64,000 nucleotides of DNA, from contig NZ_JASIRT010000001.1 in NCBI RefSeq assembly GCF_030063475.1, forward strand, positions 186,001 to 250,000, in the 5' to 3' direction. This document shows positions 25,873 to 34,167 of the stretch, in pieces (within the stretch, counting starts at the first letter, position 1; each line of letters begins with the position of its first letter). A program made the translations under genes and the position numbers. The stretch is from Roseomonas sp. E05. Its GTDB lineage: Bacteria > Pseudomonadota > Alphaproteobacteria > Acetobacterales > Acetobacteraceae. The notes beneath the pieces were generated by a model, which made no database searches, was not told the origin of the DNA, and saw nothing but the letters and a program-made list of their open reading frames with translations.

Positions 25873-26905
25873 GCAGTTCCGCACCGCCGTGCTGCGCCGC
25901 CTGGCGCGGCAGGACCGCGCGCTGATCGCCGGCATCGCCGCCTATCGCCGCCACCCCTGGCGGCATGCGGCACCCGATCTGCCGGTGCTCTGGCGCGAGG
26001 GCGGCTCCCGCCTGCTGGACTATGGCGGCGATGGCCCGCCGCTGCTGGTGGTGCCCTCCCTGGTCAACCGCGCTTATGTGCTCGACCTGCTGCCGGACCA
26101 TTCGATGCTGCGCTGGCTCGCCGCGCAGGGGCAGCGCGTGCTGCTGCTCGACTGGGGCTGGCCGGAGGAGGCCGAGCGCGGCTTCACCCTCACCGACTAC
26201 ATCGCCGGGCGGCTGGAGCGGGCGCTGGCCGCCCCTGCCCTGGTGCCGCTCGGGCCGGTGGTGCTGCTCGGCTACTGCATGGGCGGGCTGCTCGCCCTCG
26301 GCGCCGCGCTGCGCCGGCCGGAGCGCCTGCGCGGCCTGGCGCTGCTCGCCACGCCCTGGGACTTCCATGCCGGCGAGACCGGCGAGGCGGCGCGCGCCCA
26401 GGCCCTGGCCGCCCTGCTGCCGGGGCTGGAGCCGCTGATGCAGGCCGGCAACGCCCTGCCGGTGGACGTCATCCAGACGCTGTTCGCCGCGCGCGACCCC
26501 TGGGGCATCGCCGCCAAGTTCCGCGCCTTCGCCGCGATGGACCCGGACAGCCCACGCGCCCGCCTCTTCGTCGCGCTGGAGGACTGGCTGAACGACGGCG
26601 TCCCGCTCGCTGCCCCGGTGGCGCGGGAAACGCTGGGCGGCTGGTATGGCTGCAATGATCCGGGTCAGGGACGCTGGCGCGTCGCCGGGGCCATTGTGGA
26701 TCCGGCCACGCTCGCGGTGCCGGCCTTCGCCGCCGTGCCGCGCGCCGACCGCATCGTGCCCCCGGCCTCCGCCCTCGCCCTGGCGGAGCGGCTGCCCGCC
26801 GGCCATATCGAGATGGTGGGCGCCGGGCATGTCGGCATGGCGGCCGGCAGCCGCGCCGAGGCGGTGCTGTGGCAGCCGCTGCGGCGGTGGCTGGCGGGCT
26901 TGTAG
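25589..26905 (+). CDS. PHA synthase-like alpha/beta hydrolase (PhaC-type)
   Basis: A 438-residue protein related to polyhydroxyalkanoate synthases, which polymerise hydroxyacyl-CoA at granule surfaces. The lipase-like box has cysteine as nucleophile (GYCMGG, C230), with a probable aspartate D387 in PRADRIVPP and histidine H414 in GAGHVGM. The PhaC region [39 protein letters not shown] and [21 protein letters not shown] are conserved. Start is placed at GTG 25589 because [11 protein letters not shown] is the recognisable beginning and earlier codons are composition noise. Shorter than class I synthases (about 580). Followed by phaA. Confidence 0.82.
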   Translation: MSAPLRRGPRPLPLHLGLALMRGLGATLSLPPEGSLPPEGSLPPAAPPGSREAGRQASFSAALPSWSDAWPISKAGRQELRRISSALAAGGHPPEQFRTAVLRRLARQDRALIAGIAAYRRHPWRHAAPDLPVLWREGGSRLLDYGGDGPPLLVVPSLVNRAYVLDLLPDHSMLRWLAAQGQRVLLLDWGWPEEAERGFTLTDYIAGRLERALAAPALVPLGPVVLLGYCMGGLLALGAALRRPERLRGLALLATPWDFHAGETGEAARAQALAALLPGLEPLMQAGNALPVDVIQTLFAARDPWGIAAKFRAFAAMDPDSPRARLFVALEDWLNDGVPLAAPVARETLGGWYGCNDPGQGRWRVAGAIVDPATLAVPAFAAVPRADRIVPPASALALAERLPAGHIEMVGAGHVGMAAGSRAEAVLWQPLRRWLAGL

Positions 26906-27000
26906 GGCGACCGCCGCAGGGCGCAGAGTTATTAGGATTGAGCACAAGCCGGTGCCCGGCAGCAGGCCGGCAGCGGAAACATCGAGGGAGTACCCGCCTC

Positions 27001-28176
27001 ATGACCGACATCGTCATCGCATCGGCCGCGCGCACACCCGTCGGCGCCTTCAACGGCGCCTTCGCCAACCTGCCCGCCCACGCCCTGGGCGAGGCCGCCA
27101 TCAAGGCCGCCCTCGCCCGCGCCGGGATCGAGGCCGCCGAGGTGGATGAGGTGATCCTCGGCCAGATCCTCACCGCCGGCGCCGGGCAGAACCCGGCCCG
27201 CCAGGCCGCGGTGAATGCCGGCATCCCGGTCGAGCGCACCGCCTTCGGCATCAACCAGCTCTGCGGCTCCGGCCTGCGCGCCGTGGCGCTGGCGGCGCAG
27301 CAGATCGCAACCGGCGATGCCAGCATCGTCGTCGCCGGCGGGCAGGAGAGCATGACCCAGGCGCCGCACTGCGCGCAGCTCCGCGCCGGCGTGAAGATGG
27401 GCGACTTCCAGATGGTCGACACCATGATCCGCGACGGGCTGTGGGATGCCTTCAACGGCTATCACATGGGCAGCACCGCCGAGAACGTGGCGGAGAAGTA
27501 CCAGATCAGCCGTGACGAGCAGGACGAGTTCGCCTTCAACTCGCAGCACAAGGCCGGCGCGGCGATGCGCGAGGGCCGCTTCAGGGACGAGATCGCGCCC
27601 GTCACGGTGAAGGGCCGCAAGGGCGATGTCGTCGTCGAGAACGACGAGTACCCGAAGCCCGACACGACGCGCGAGATCCTCGCCAGGCTGCGCCCGGCCT
27701 TCTCCAAGACCGGCAGCGTCACCGCGGGCAATGCCAGCGGCATCAATGACGGCGCCGCCGCGCTGGTGGTGATGTCCGCCGCCGAGGCCGCCAGGCGCGG
27801 GCTGAAGCCGCTGGTGCGCATCGCCTCCTGGGCCACGGCGGGCGTGGACCCCTCGATCATGGGCACCGGCCCGATCCCGGCCAGCCGCAAGGCGTTGCAG
27901 AAGGCCGGCTGGAACGTCCAGGACCTCGACCTGATCGAGGCCAACGAGGCCTTCGCCGCCCAGGCCTGCGCGGTGAACAAGGACCTGGGCTGGGATACCT
28001 CGAAGGTGAACGTGAACGGCGGCGCCATCGCCCTCGGCCACCCGATCGGCGCCTCCGGCGCGCGCGTGCTGACCACCCTGCTCTACGGGATGCAGGCGCG
28101 CGGCGCGAAGAAGGGCCTGGCCACGCTCTGCATCGGCGGCGGCATGGGCGTCGCCATGTGCGTCGAGGCGGCGTAA
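27001..28176 (+). CDS. phaA: Acetyl-CoA acetyltransferase (beta-ketothiolase)
   Basis: Condenses two acetyl-CoA into acetoacetyl-CoA, first step of PHB synthesis. 391 residues, the standard length. Catalytic residues are all visible: C88 in [11 protein letters not shown], the [11 protein letters not shown] histidine, and C in TLCIGGGMG near the C terminus, plus the NEAFAAQ motif. ATG 27001 ([17 protein letters not shown]) follows an upstream GAGGGAG-type site. Placed 95 bp after the PhaC-like gene, it should supply the pathway with PhaB at 35.5 kb. Confidence 0.96.
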   Translation: MTDIVIASAARTPVGAFNGAFANLPAHALGEAAIKAALARAGIEAAEVDEVILGQILTAGAGQNPARQAAVNAGIPVERTAFGINQLCGSGLRAVALAAQQIATGDASIVVAGGQESMTQAPHCAQLRAGVKMGDFQMVDTMIRDGLWDAFNGYHMGSTAENVAEKYQISRDEQDEFAFNSQHKAGAAMREGRFRDEIAPVTVKGRKGDVVVENDEYPKPDTTREILARLRPAFSKTGSVTAGNASGINDGAAALVVMSAAEAARRGLKPLVRIASWATAGVDPSIMGTGPIPASRKALQKAGWNVQDLDLIEANEAFAAQACAVNKDLGWDTSKVNVNGGAIALGHPIGASGARVLTTLLYGMQARGAKKGLATLCIGGGMGVAMCVEAA

Positions 28177-28190
28177 CGCCGCGCCTCCCC

Positions 28191-28308
28191 GGGGAGGGCT
28201 CCGCCTCCCCGAACCCCAACTCGGCAGGCTTTTTCAGGGAGGGCTCCGCCCTCCCCGAACCCCAACTAGGCGGCTTTTTCAGGGAGGGCTCCGCCCTCCC
28301 TGAACCCC
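28191..28308 (+). repeat. Three tandem copies of a ~45-bp terminator-like repeat after phaA
   Basis: Near-identical units at 28191-28236, 28237-28281 and 28282-28308 (last one truncated). Each has a GGGAGGGCT/CCGCCCTCCC hairpin, then a GAACCCCAACT spacer, then GGCTTTTTCA. Copies 1 and 2 each carry a T-run after a small stem, so they could act as a doubled terminator of the pha run. Confidence 0.75.
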
Positions 28309-28313
28309 TCCGG

Positions 28314-28440
28314 CCGGGGTGGTTGAACCACCCCGGACCCCGACATCAGCAGCCCTTTACCCGCGGGTGCCTGAACTGACGGCGGGGTCTGGGGTGACAC
28401 TGTCACCCCAGCGGGGGATCCAGGGGGCGGCGCCCCCTGG
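28314..28440. terminator. Cluster of hairpins between phaA and the gluconolactonase gene
   Basis: Three perfect or near-perfect stems: CCGGGGTGG/CCACCCCGG (28314-28336), GGGGTGACA/TGTCACCCC (28391-28409) and CAGGGGGCG/CGCCCCCTG (28421-28439). None has a strong T-run on the plus strand; the last abuts the 3' end of the minus-strand gene and may terminate it. Confidence 0.45.
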
Positions 28441-28449
28441 GCTGCGGCC

Positions 28450-29529
28450 TCAGCAGAAATGCGCCCCGCGGGCCTCCACCGGCACCATGTAGAGCGACTG
28501 GCTGGCGGTCATGAACAGGTGGTTCCGCCGGGTGCCGCCGAAGCAGACGTTGCTGCAGATCTCGGGCAGGCGGATCTGCCCGATGCGGGTGCCGTCCGGG
28601 GCGAAGACGTGCACGCCGTCATACCCCTCCCCCACCCAGCCGGCCGAGGACCAGACATTGCCCTCCGTGTCGCAGCGGATGCCGTCCGCCAGGCCCGATT
28701 TCCCGTCCAGCGTCATGTCGGCGAAAGTGCGCGGGTTGCGCAGACTGGCGCCCTCCACGTCATAGGCCCAGATGATGTTGCGGGCCTCGGGGTAGTGGCT
28801 GCTGCCGGTGTCCGCCACGTAGAGCATGCGGTAATCCGGGCTGAAGCAGAGGCCGTTCGGCTTGAAGGGCTGGTCCGCCACTTTGGTCACCTCGCCGGAC
28901 TGCCCGTCGATCCGGTAGACGGCCTCCTTGATGAAGGGGCGCGGGCTGCCGGTGTCGTAGCGATGGCCCTCGTACTCGACCAGGGCGCCGTAGCCGGGGT
29001 CGGTGAACCAGATGCTGCCGTCCTCCGGGTGCACCACCACGTCGTTCGGCGCATTGAACTCGCCGTCCGGCCCCTTGGCGGCCAGCACCGTCACCCGCCC
29101 GTCCGGCTCATAGCGAGCCACGTCCCGCTGCAGGTGGCGGCAGGAGACCTGCCGGCCCTCGCGGTCGAAGGTGTTGCCGTTGGTGAAACCGGAGGGGCTG
29201 CGGAAGCGCTGCGAGACATGCTCGTCTTCTGCCGTCATGCGCAGGCAGGTGTTGTTCGGAATGTCCGACCAGACGAGGAAGCGGCCATTGGCGTGCCAGG
29301 CCGGTCCCTCGGCCCAGCCCATGCCGGTGTGCAGGCGGCGGATCGCCGCATTGCCCAGCTTGGCCTTGAAGCGCTTGGGATCGAGCACGAGGATGTCGGG
29401 GTCGGGGTAGCGCTGCGGCGGGATGCCAGGGCCGTAATCGCGCTGGGCCAGGGCCGGCGCGGCCACCAGGGTGCCCAGCGCGCCACCGATGAAGGCACGC
29501 CGGGGCGGCATGACGTGATGCAGGTCCAT
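28450..29529 (-). CDS. SMP-30/gluconolactonase-like protein with Tat-type signal
   Basis: A 359-residue beta-propeller protein of the SMP-30/gluconolactonase/LRE family, which hydrolyses sugar lactones using a divalent metal. N terminus VMPPRRAFIGGALGTLVAAPALA carries a twin-arginine signal, so it is probably exported folded to the periplasm. Family features: WAEGPAWHANGRFLVWSDIPNNTCLRM, GFTNGNTFDREGR, FNAPNDVVVHPEDGSIWFTDPGYG, PNGLCFSPDYRMLYVADTG and LADGIRCDTEGNVW, supplying the expected Glu, Asn and Asp metal ligands. ATG 29529 (MDLHHVMPP) was chosen; the frame opens at 29601. Divergent from the VOC gene. Confidence 0.9.
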   Translation of the reverse strand: MDLHHVMPPRRAFIGGALGTLVAAPALAQRDYGPGIPPQRYPDPDILVLDPKRFKAKLGNAAIRRLHTGMGWAEGPAWHANGRFLVWSDIPNNTCLRMTAEDEHVSQRFRSPSGFTNGNTFDREGRQVSCRHLQRDVARYEPDGRVTVLAAKGPDGEFNAPNDVVVHPEDGSIWFTDPGYGALVEYEGHRYDTGSPRPFIKEAVYRIDGQSGEVTKVADQPFKPNGLCFSPDYRMLYVADTGSSHYPEARNIIWAYDVEGASLRNPRTFADMTLDGKSGLADGIRCDTEGNVWSSAGWVGEGYDGVHVFAPDGTRIGQIRLPEICSNVCFGGTRRNHLFMTASQSLYMVPVEARGAHFC

Positions 29530-29695
29530 GTTCTTTCCTCCCTGCCCCGCCTTGGACGGAGCCGCGCAGAACCATGCCGCCGGCTGCCGGGGGAAGGCCA
29601 ATCATCGGCGCGTGTGGCGGCAGGGACCCGACGGGGGACGGGGAGCCAAGCCTGCTCGCCCTCCCTCCCGATGATGGCAACAGAAGGAACGTCTC

Positions 29696-30073
29696 GTGAT
29701 TCACCACATCTCGTTGGGCACCAATGACGTCCAGCGCGCCCGGGCCTTCTATGATCCGGTCCTGGCGGTCATCGGGCTGCGTCTGATCCGGCAGGACGGG
29801 CACGCCCTGCATTACGGCACCGGGGAAATCCTCTTCAGCCTCGTCGCCCCGGTGGATGGGCGCCCGGCCGCGCCGGGGAATGGGGTGCATGTCGCCTTCG
29901 CGGCACAGGACAAGGCGATGGTGCAGGAATTCCACCGCACCGCCCTGGCCCATGGCGGCAGCGAGGACGGCGCGCCCGGCCTGCGCCCCGAATACAACGC
30001 GAACTACTATGCCGCCTTCATCCGCGCCCCGGATGGCAACAAGATCGAGGCGGTGACCCATTCCTCCAGATGA
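29696..30073 (+). CDS. VOC/glyoxalase family protein
   Basis: A 125-residue single-module protein of the vicinal oxygen chelate superfamily. The family pattern IHHISLGTNDVQRARAFYDPVLAVIGLRLI at the start and the C-terminal YYAAFIRAPDGNKIEAVTH with its glutamate-like metal position are clear. These proteins may bind a metal and act on small ligands; substrate cannot be inferred. Start is GTG at 29696. Its stop overlaps ATG 30070 of the next open frame by four bases, suggesting the cupin gene is coupled. Confidence 0.87.
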   Translation: MIHHISLGTNDVQRARAFYDPVLAVIGLRLIRQDGHALHYGTGEILFSLVAPVDGRPAAPGNGVHVAFAAQDKAMVQEFHRTALAHGGSEDGAPGLRPEYNANYYAAFIRAPDGNKIEAVTHSSR

Positions 30074-30138
30074 TCGCCGGGTGCCCCGGCCAGCCGGAAC
30101 GGCCCGGGCAGGGAGACAATGCTGATGGAGACCCGGCC

Positions 30139-30525
30139 ATGATCCCCTCCTTCGGCCGGCTGGCGGAGCACGGGCCGCGCCCCGGCCCCGGGGAGGAATG
30201 CTTCCAGGACCTGCTGACGGCGCCGGGTGGCGCCCGGGTCGAGCGGATCCTCTCGCGCGGCGCCGCGAGCCCGCCGGGCTTCTGGTACGAACAGGAGTGG
30301 GACGAATTCGTGCTCGTTCTGTCCGGTGCCGCCGTGCTGGCTTTCCCGGATGGTACCGAGCGCCGGCTGGCGGCAGGAGACTACGCCATCCTGCCCGCCC
30401 TGTGCCGCCACCGGATCGCCTGGACGGAGCCGGCGGAGGAGACGCTCTGGCTCGCCGTGCACATGCCGCCGCGGCCAGCGCCCGGCGCGGCCTGGCCCGA
30501 GGCGCCGACATTCCCTTCGCCGTGA
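30139..30525 (+). CDS. Cupin-domain protein
   Basis: A 128-residue cupin: conserved GxxxPxxxH-type pattern is present as AASPPGFWYEQEWDEFVLVLSGAAVLAF and, further on, RRLAAGDYAILPALCRHRIAWTEP, giving the glutamate, glutamine and histidine positions of the metal-binding barrel. Ligand unknown. ATG 30139 follows GGAG at 9 bp. The open frame starts at 30070 (ATGA overlap with the VOC gene), which would add 23 residues of low-complexity sequence; this is the less likely start. Confidence 0.78.
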   Translation: MIPSFGRLAEHGPRPGPGEECFQDLLTAPGGARVERILSRGAASPPGFWYEQEWDEFVLVLSGAAVLAFPDGTERRLAAGDYAILPALCRHRIAWTEPAEETLWLAVHMPPRPAPGAAWPEAPTFPSP

Positions 30526-30653
30526 AGGCGCCTTCCGGGTGCAGGGACAGAAAGGCAGGGAGACCCATCCCTTGACCGCCTGGGCTGCGAGATCCTGCCG
30601 CTGCCGAGAGCCGCGGCGGAGGAGCGGGTCCGGTTCTTGCGCTCGGTCATCGG
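30526..30653. other. Gene-poor stretch with a short C-terminal-like remnant
   Basis: About 130 bp between the cupin stop and the palindromic element. One frame reads LGCEILPLPRAAAEERV followed by RFLRSVIG and a stop (about 30580-30657), with gene-like composition but no start in reach. It might be the tail of a deleted gene. No other feature is seen. Confidence 0.25.
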
Positions 30654-30758
30654 CTAGAGCAGATCCCGTTCCGATGGCATCATCGGAACGGGTGAAGATG
30701 CTCGAAGAGAAATGCCAGAGTGGCTGAAGTGAGCCTGGGCGAACGGAAGCCGCTCTAG
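30654..30758. repeat. 105-bp palindromic element bounded by CTAGAGC/GCTCTAG
   Basis: Terminal inverted repeats CTAGAGC (30654-30660) and GCTCTAG (30752-30758) enclose a perfect 12-bp inverted repeat, CCCGTTCCGATG / CATCGGAACGGG (30665-30676 and 30681-30692), with loop GCAT. The overall look is that of a small palindromic mobile repeat of the kind common in alphaproteobacteria. The stop codon of the methyltransferase gene lies in the right end, so its last codons derive from the element. Confidence 0.65.
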
Positions 30759-31561
30759 CGGCCCGCCCCCTGCGCCGGAGGGGGGCGGGCGGGCTCCCGC
30801 TCCTGGATGCCCTCGGCCCTGGCGGATCGGTTGCGGCAGGTGGCCCAGGCTCCCTCGACCACGCGCACCCGCCGCCCCGGTACCCGCGCCGCAGCCCGGG
30901 GCACGATGCCGTAAAGCTCCTTGTGCGCCTCCACGATCACCACCCCGGCGAAGCGTGGCGCGACCACCCGGCCCGCGGCCTCCCAGATGCCGGCGCCGCG
31001 CAGCATCAGGCGCGACTGGAAGGGCGGCATGAACAGCGCCTTGTCGCGCTGCGTGACGCTGAACAGGTTGCGCTCCAGCAGCCGGCCGAGCTGGCCCGGC
31101 GAATAGGGGCGGCCCTGGCCGAAGGGGGTGCTTTCCAGATGCGCCCACATGCCGCGCCGGTTCGGTGCCACCACCAGCAGGCGGCCATCATCCTTCAGCA
31201 CGCGCCAGACCTCGCGCAGCATGCGGCGGGCGTTCTCCGTGTGCTCCAGCCCGTGCACCAGCAGGACATTGTCGAAGCTGAGATCCGGAAAGGGCAGCGC
31301 GTCGTCCTCGGCGCGCAGGCTGAGGCCGGGGCCGCCGGGCGGCCAGGGCACCGCGTCGGATTCGGGCAGGCTGGCGCAGAGGATGCGCGCAGCGCCATCC
31401 CGCCACAGCCGCAGGAAGGGCGCGGCATGGCCGAGGCCGAGGATCTCCCGCCCCGGCAGCTCCGGCCACAGCTTCAGCAGCCGCTCGCGCAGCAGCCGCG
31501 CCGCCACCAGCCCGGTGGGGGAGGCATAGAAATCCCGGTGCCCGTGGACCTCTGGGTTCAT
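30755..31561 (-). CDS. SAM-dependent methyltransferase divergent from gloB
   Basis: A 268-residue class I methyltransferase of the type regularly found divergent from gloB in alphaproteobacteria. The sequence has GREILGLGHAAPFLRLW (motif I region), LPFPDLSFDNVLLVHGLEHTENARRMLREVWRVLKDDGRLLVVAPNRRGMWAHLESTPFGQGRPYSPGQLGRLL, all typical of this family, sometimes annotated as a ubiquinone/SAM methyltransferase-like protein. Function not established. Start at ATG 31561; the long frame continuing to 32566 is the antisense shadow of gloB. The C-terminal tail is proline/arginine-rich and its stop is within a repeat element. Confidence 0.87.
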   Translation of the reverse strand: MNPEVHGHRDFYASPTGLVAARLLRERLLKLWPELPGREILGLGHAAPFLRLWRDGAARILCASLPESDAVPWPPGGPGLSLRAEDDALPFPDLSFDNVLLVHGLEHTENARRMLREVWRVLKDDGRLLVVAPNRRGMWAHLESTPFGQGRPYSPGQLGRLLERNLFSVTQRDKALFMPPFQSRLMLRGAGIWEAAGRVVAPRFAGVVIVEAHKELYGIVPRAAARVPGRRVRVVEGAWATCRNRSARAEGIQEREPARPPPAQGAGR

Positions 31562-31630
31562 AAGCTGGATATAGGTCCCTGTTCGAAGCCTGACACGCCC
31601 TTGCTTGGGGCCGCGAGAAGGAGAACCGCC

Positions 31631-32359
31631 ATGGCCGTCACCGTCCAGGCCGTGCCCTGCCTGTCCGACAACTATGCCTGGCTGCTGCGCGACACGGCGA
31701 GTGGAACCGTCGCGATCTGCGACCCCGGCGAGGCGAAGCCGGCGATCGCGGCGATCGAGGCCGGCGGCGGGCGCTGCGACATCATCCTGCTCACCCATCA
31801 TCACGCCGATCATATCGACGGCGTCGAGGAGATCCGCGCCCGCTATGGCGCGAAGGTGATCGGCGCCGCCGCCGACGCGCACCGCCTGCCGAAGCTGGAC
31901 CAGGCCGTGGCGCCGGGCGACACGGTGCGGGTGGGCGAGGCCGCGGGGCAGGTGATCGACAGCCCCGGCCACACCATCGGTCACATCGCCTATCACTTCC
32001 CCGAGGGGCATGTGCTGCTCTGCGGCGACACGCTGTTCTCCCTCGGCTGCGGCCGGCTGCTGGAGGGCACGGCGGAGGACATGTTCCGCGCGCTCTCCCT
32101 GCTGAAGGCCCTGCCGCCTGACACGCTGGTCTGCTGCGGCCATGAATACACCGCCAGCAATGCCCGCTTCGCCCTGACGGTGGAGCCGGGCAATGCCGCG
32201 CTCAAGGCGCGCGCCCGCGAGGTGGAGGCGGCCCGCGCCGCCGGCCAGCCGACCCTGCCCGTGACACTGGGCCAGGAGCTGGAGACCAATCCCTTCCTCC
32301 GCGCCGACTCTGCCGAGACGCTCGGGCGCATCCGCACCGCCAAGGACAATTTCCGCTGA
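31631..32359 (+). CDS. gloB: Hydroxyacylglutathione hydrolase (glyoxalase II)
   Basis: Cytosolic metallo-beta-lactamase-fold enzyme that hydrolyses S-D-lactoylglutathione to D-lactate and glutathione in methylglyoxal detoxification. 242 residues. The metal-binding motif THHHADH is at residues 55-61; further ligands are in SPGHTIGHIAYHF, LLCGDTLFSLGCGRL and CCGHEYT; the C-terminal ETNPFLR segment is typical of glyoxalase II. ATG 31631 follows GAAGGAG. Next to a glutathione S-transferase gene, consistent with glutathione use. Confidence 0.95.
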   Translation: MAVTVQAVPCLSDNYAWLLRDTASGTVAICDPGEAKPAIAAIEAGGGRCDIILLTHHHADHIDGVEEIRARYGAKVIGAAADAHRLPKLDQAVAPGDTVRVGEAAGQVIDSPGHTIGHIAYHFPEGHVLLCGDTLFSLGCGRLLEGTAEDMFRALSLLKALPPDTLVCCGHEYTASNARFALTVEPGNAALKARAREVEAARAAGQPTLPVTLGQELETNPFLRADSAETLGRIRTAKDNFR

Positions 32360-32381
32360 ACCGCCACCCGGGAGACCAGCC

Positions 32382-32978
32382 ATGAAGCTGTTCCACTCGC
32401 CTTCCAGCCCCTTCGTCCGCAAGGTCATGGCCTGCGCGCTGCTGCGGGGGCTGGAGAACCGGATCGAGTTGATCCCCACCAACCCGCATACCAGCCCCGA
32501 GGGGCTGCTGGCGATGAACCCGCTCTCCAAGGTGCCCTGCCTCGTCACCGACGAGGGCCAGGCCATCTTCGACAGCCCGGTGATCTGCGAATACCTCGAC
32601 GGGCTGGGCGACTCGGCCTCGCTCTATCCCCAGGGCGCTGCGCGGATCGCCGCGAAGACCATGGAAGCCCTGGCCGACGGCATCATGGACGCCGCCGTCG
32701 CCCGCCGCATGAGCATGGGGCTGGCGCAGGACGAGGGGCGCACCGCCTTCCAGTCCCGCCAGCAGGACATCGTGGCGCGCTCGCTCGACGCGCTGGAGAA
32801 GGCGCCGCCGAAGGGGCTCGCGGATATCGGTGCCGTCGCCGTGGCCTGCGCCATCGGCTATCTCGACTTCCGCTTCGGCCACGAGCCCTGGCGCGAAGCG
32901 CATCCGAAGCTGGCGGCGTGGTATGAGGAGGTTTCCGCCCATCCGGCACTGAGCCGCACCGCCCCGCCGCCGGCATAA
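32382..32978 (+). CDS. Glutathione S-transferase family protein
   Basis: A 198-residue GST-fold protein: N-terminal thioredoxin-like domain with MKLFHSPSSPFVRKVMACAL (a serine-type start), NPLSKVPCLVTDEGQAIFDSPVICEYLD (cis-proline and glutathione-binding EDS-like site), then a helical C-terminal domain (QQDIVARSLDALEKA, VAVACAIGYLDFRF). YfcF/YibF-like in length. Electrophile substrate unknown. Lies 22 bp after gloB and 3 bp before the DUF985 gene, so it is likely in one transcript with them. Confidence 0.9.
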   Translation: MKLFHSPSSPFVRKVMACALLRGLENRIELIPTNPHTSPEGLLAMNPLSKVPCLVTDEGQAIFDSPVICEYLDGLGDSASLYPQGAARIAAKTMEALADGIMDAAVARRMSMGLAQDEGRTAFQSRQQDIVARSLDALEKAPPKGLADIGAVAVACAIGYLDFRFGHEPWREAHPKLAAWYEEVSAHPALSRTAPPPA

Positions 32979-32981
32979 GCC

Positions 32982-33428
32982 ATGCCCGACCTGCGCGACC
33001 CTTCCCTGCCTGCCGCCGCGGTGATCGCGGCGCTCGGCCTCGCCCCGCATCCCGAGGGCGGGCACTACCGCGAGATCTGGCGCGACCGGCCGGCGGATGG
33101 CGGGCGCGGGGCGGGCACGGCGATCTACTTCCTGCTCGCCGCCGGCGAGCGGAGCCACTGGCACCGGGTGGACGCCGCCGAAGCCTGGCACTGGTATGCC
33201 GGCGCCTCGCTGCGGCTCTCCCTGGCCGGCGATTCGGGGGGGCGGATCGAGCACCGGCTCGGCCCGGACCTCGGCCGCGGCGAGGCGCCCTTCGCCGTGG
33301 TCCCGCCGGGCGGCTGGCAGGCGGCGGAAAGCCTCGGCGCCTGGACGCTGGTGGGCTGCACCGTCAGCCCGGCCTTCGACTTCGCGGGCTTCACCCTGGC
33401 GCCGCCGGGCTGGGAGCCCTCCCAGTGA
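32982..33428 (+). CDS. Cupin_5 / DUF985 family protein
   Basis: A 148-residue single-domain protein of the DUF985 (Cupin_5) family. Conserved blocks: LGLAPHPEGGHYREIWRD, GTAIYFLLAAGERSHWHRVDAAEAWHWYAG, VVPPGGWQAAESLGAWTLVGCTVSPAFDFAGFTLA. The histidines in SHWHR and AWHWY are likely ligand- or metal-binding. Function not established. The stop overlaps the GTG start of the next gene by four bases (GTGA at 33425). Confidence 0.92.
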   Translation: MPDLRDPSLPAAAVIAALGLAPHPEGGHYREIWRDRPADGGRGAGTAIYFLLAAGERSHWHRVDAAEAWHWYAGASLRLSLAGDSGGRIEHRLGPDLGRGEAPFAVVPPGGWQAAESLGAWTLVGCTVSPAFDFAGFTLAPPGWEPSQ

Positions 33429-34033
33429 GCGAGGCCGCCGCCTGGGATGCCCGCTACGCCGCCGGCGCCTGGCTGTTCGGCCAGGCGCCCAACCGCTACC
33501 TGCACAGTCTCGCGCCCTGGCTGCGGCCGGGGATGCGCGCCCTGGCCCTTGGCGACGGCGAGGGGCGCAACGGCGTCTGGCTGGCCGAGCAGGGGCTGGT
33601 CGCCACCGCCGTGGACTGGTCCGCCACCGGCATGGCCCGCGCCGCCGCCTTCGCCGCCGAGCGGGGCGTGCCGCTGACGACAGCGGTGGCCGACCTTACC
33701 CGCTGGGACTGGCCGGAAGCCGGTTTCGACCTGATCGCCTGGGTCTTCGTGCACATGCCGCCGGCCGACCGCGCCGTGGTGGCCGCGGCAGCGCAGCGGG
33801 CGCTGGCGCCGGGCGGGCTGCTGCTGCTGGAAGGCTTCACCCTCGCCCAGGGCGGCCGCCGCAGCGGCGGGCCGAAAGACCCGGACCTGCTCTGGACCCG
33901 CGCCGCCGCCGAAGCCGCCTTCCCGGAGCTGACCCTGCTGGAATGCCTGGAAGGCACCGTGCGGCTCGATGAAGGGCCGCGCCATCAGGGGCCGGCCGAG
34001 GTGGTGCGCGGCCTCTGGCAGAAACCGGGCTGA
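33425..34033 (+). CDS. Class I SAM-dependent methyltransferase (TehB/TPMT-like)
   Basis: A 202-residue methyltransferase with AWDARYAAGAWLFGQAPNRYL at the start, LALGDGEGRNGVWLAEQG (SAM-binding glycine-rich loop), VATAVDWSATGMARAAAFA, FDLIAWVFVHMPPADRAVV and LAPGGLLLLEGF. The opening and length match small thiol/tellurite-type methyltransferases, but the substrate is unclear. GTG start overlapping the DUF985 stop. A full dispersed repeat element begins just after its stop and separates it from the convergent exporter gene. Confidence 0.87.
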   Translation: MSEAAAWDARYAAGAWLFGQAPNRYLHSLAPWLRPGMRALALGDGEGRNGVWLAEQGLVATAVDWSATGMARAAAFAAERGVPLTTAVADLTRWDWPEAGFDLIAWVFVHMPPADRAVVAAAAQRALAPGGLLLLEGFTLAQGGRRSGGPKDPDLLWTRAAAEAAFPELTLLECLEGTVRLDEGPRHQGPAEVVRGLWQKPG

Positions 34034-34167
34034 AAAAGGTCGAGGGAAAGAATTCCCCCGAGCCCCCTTCTTTTTTTGTCGGTTCTGGCGCCGCGCGGAC
34101 CGCCAGTACGGGAAACTCGAAGAAAAAGATGGGGGTCCGGGGGAATTCCTTCCCCCGGACTTTTTTC
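34034..34167. repeat. Copy 3 of dispersed inverted-repeat/bidirectional terminator element
   Basis: Arms around GAATTC at about 34042-34062 and 34136-34160, mirrored, with T-rich and A-rich tracts inside and an outward T-run (TTTTTTC) at the right end. The centre (about 34080-34125) matches the centres of the copies at 51.4 and 60.6 kb in the same orientation. Sits between the convergent methyltransferase and DMT exporter genes. Confidence 0.82.
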
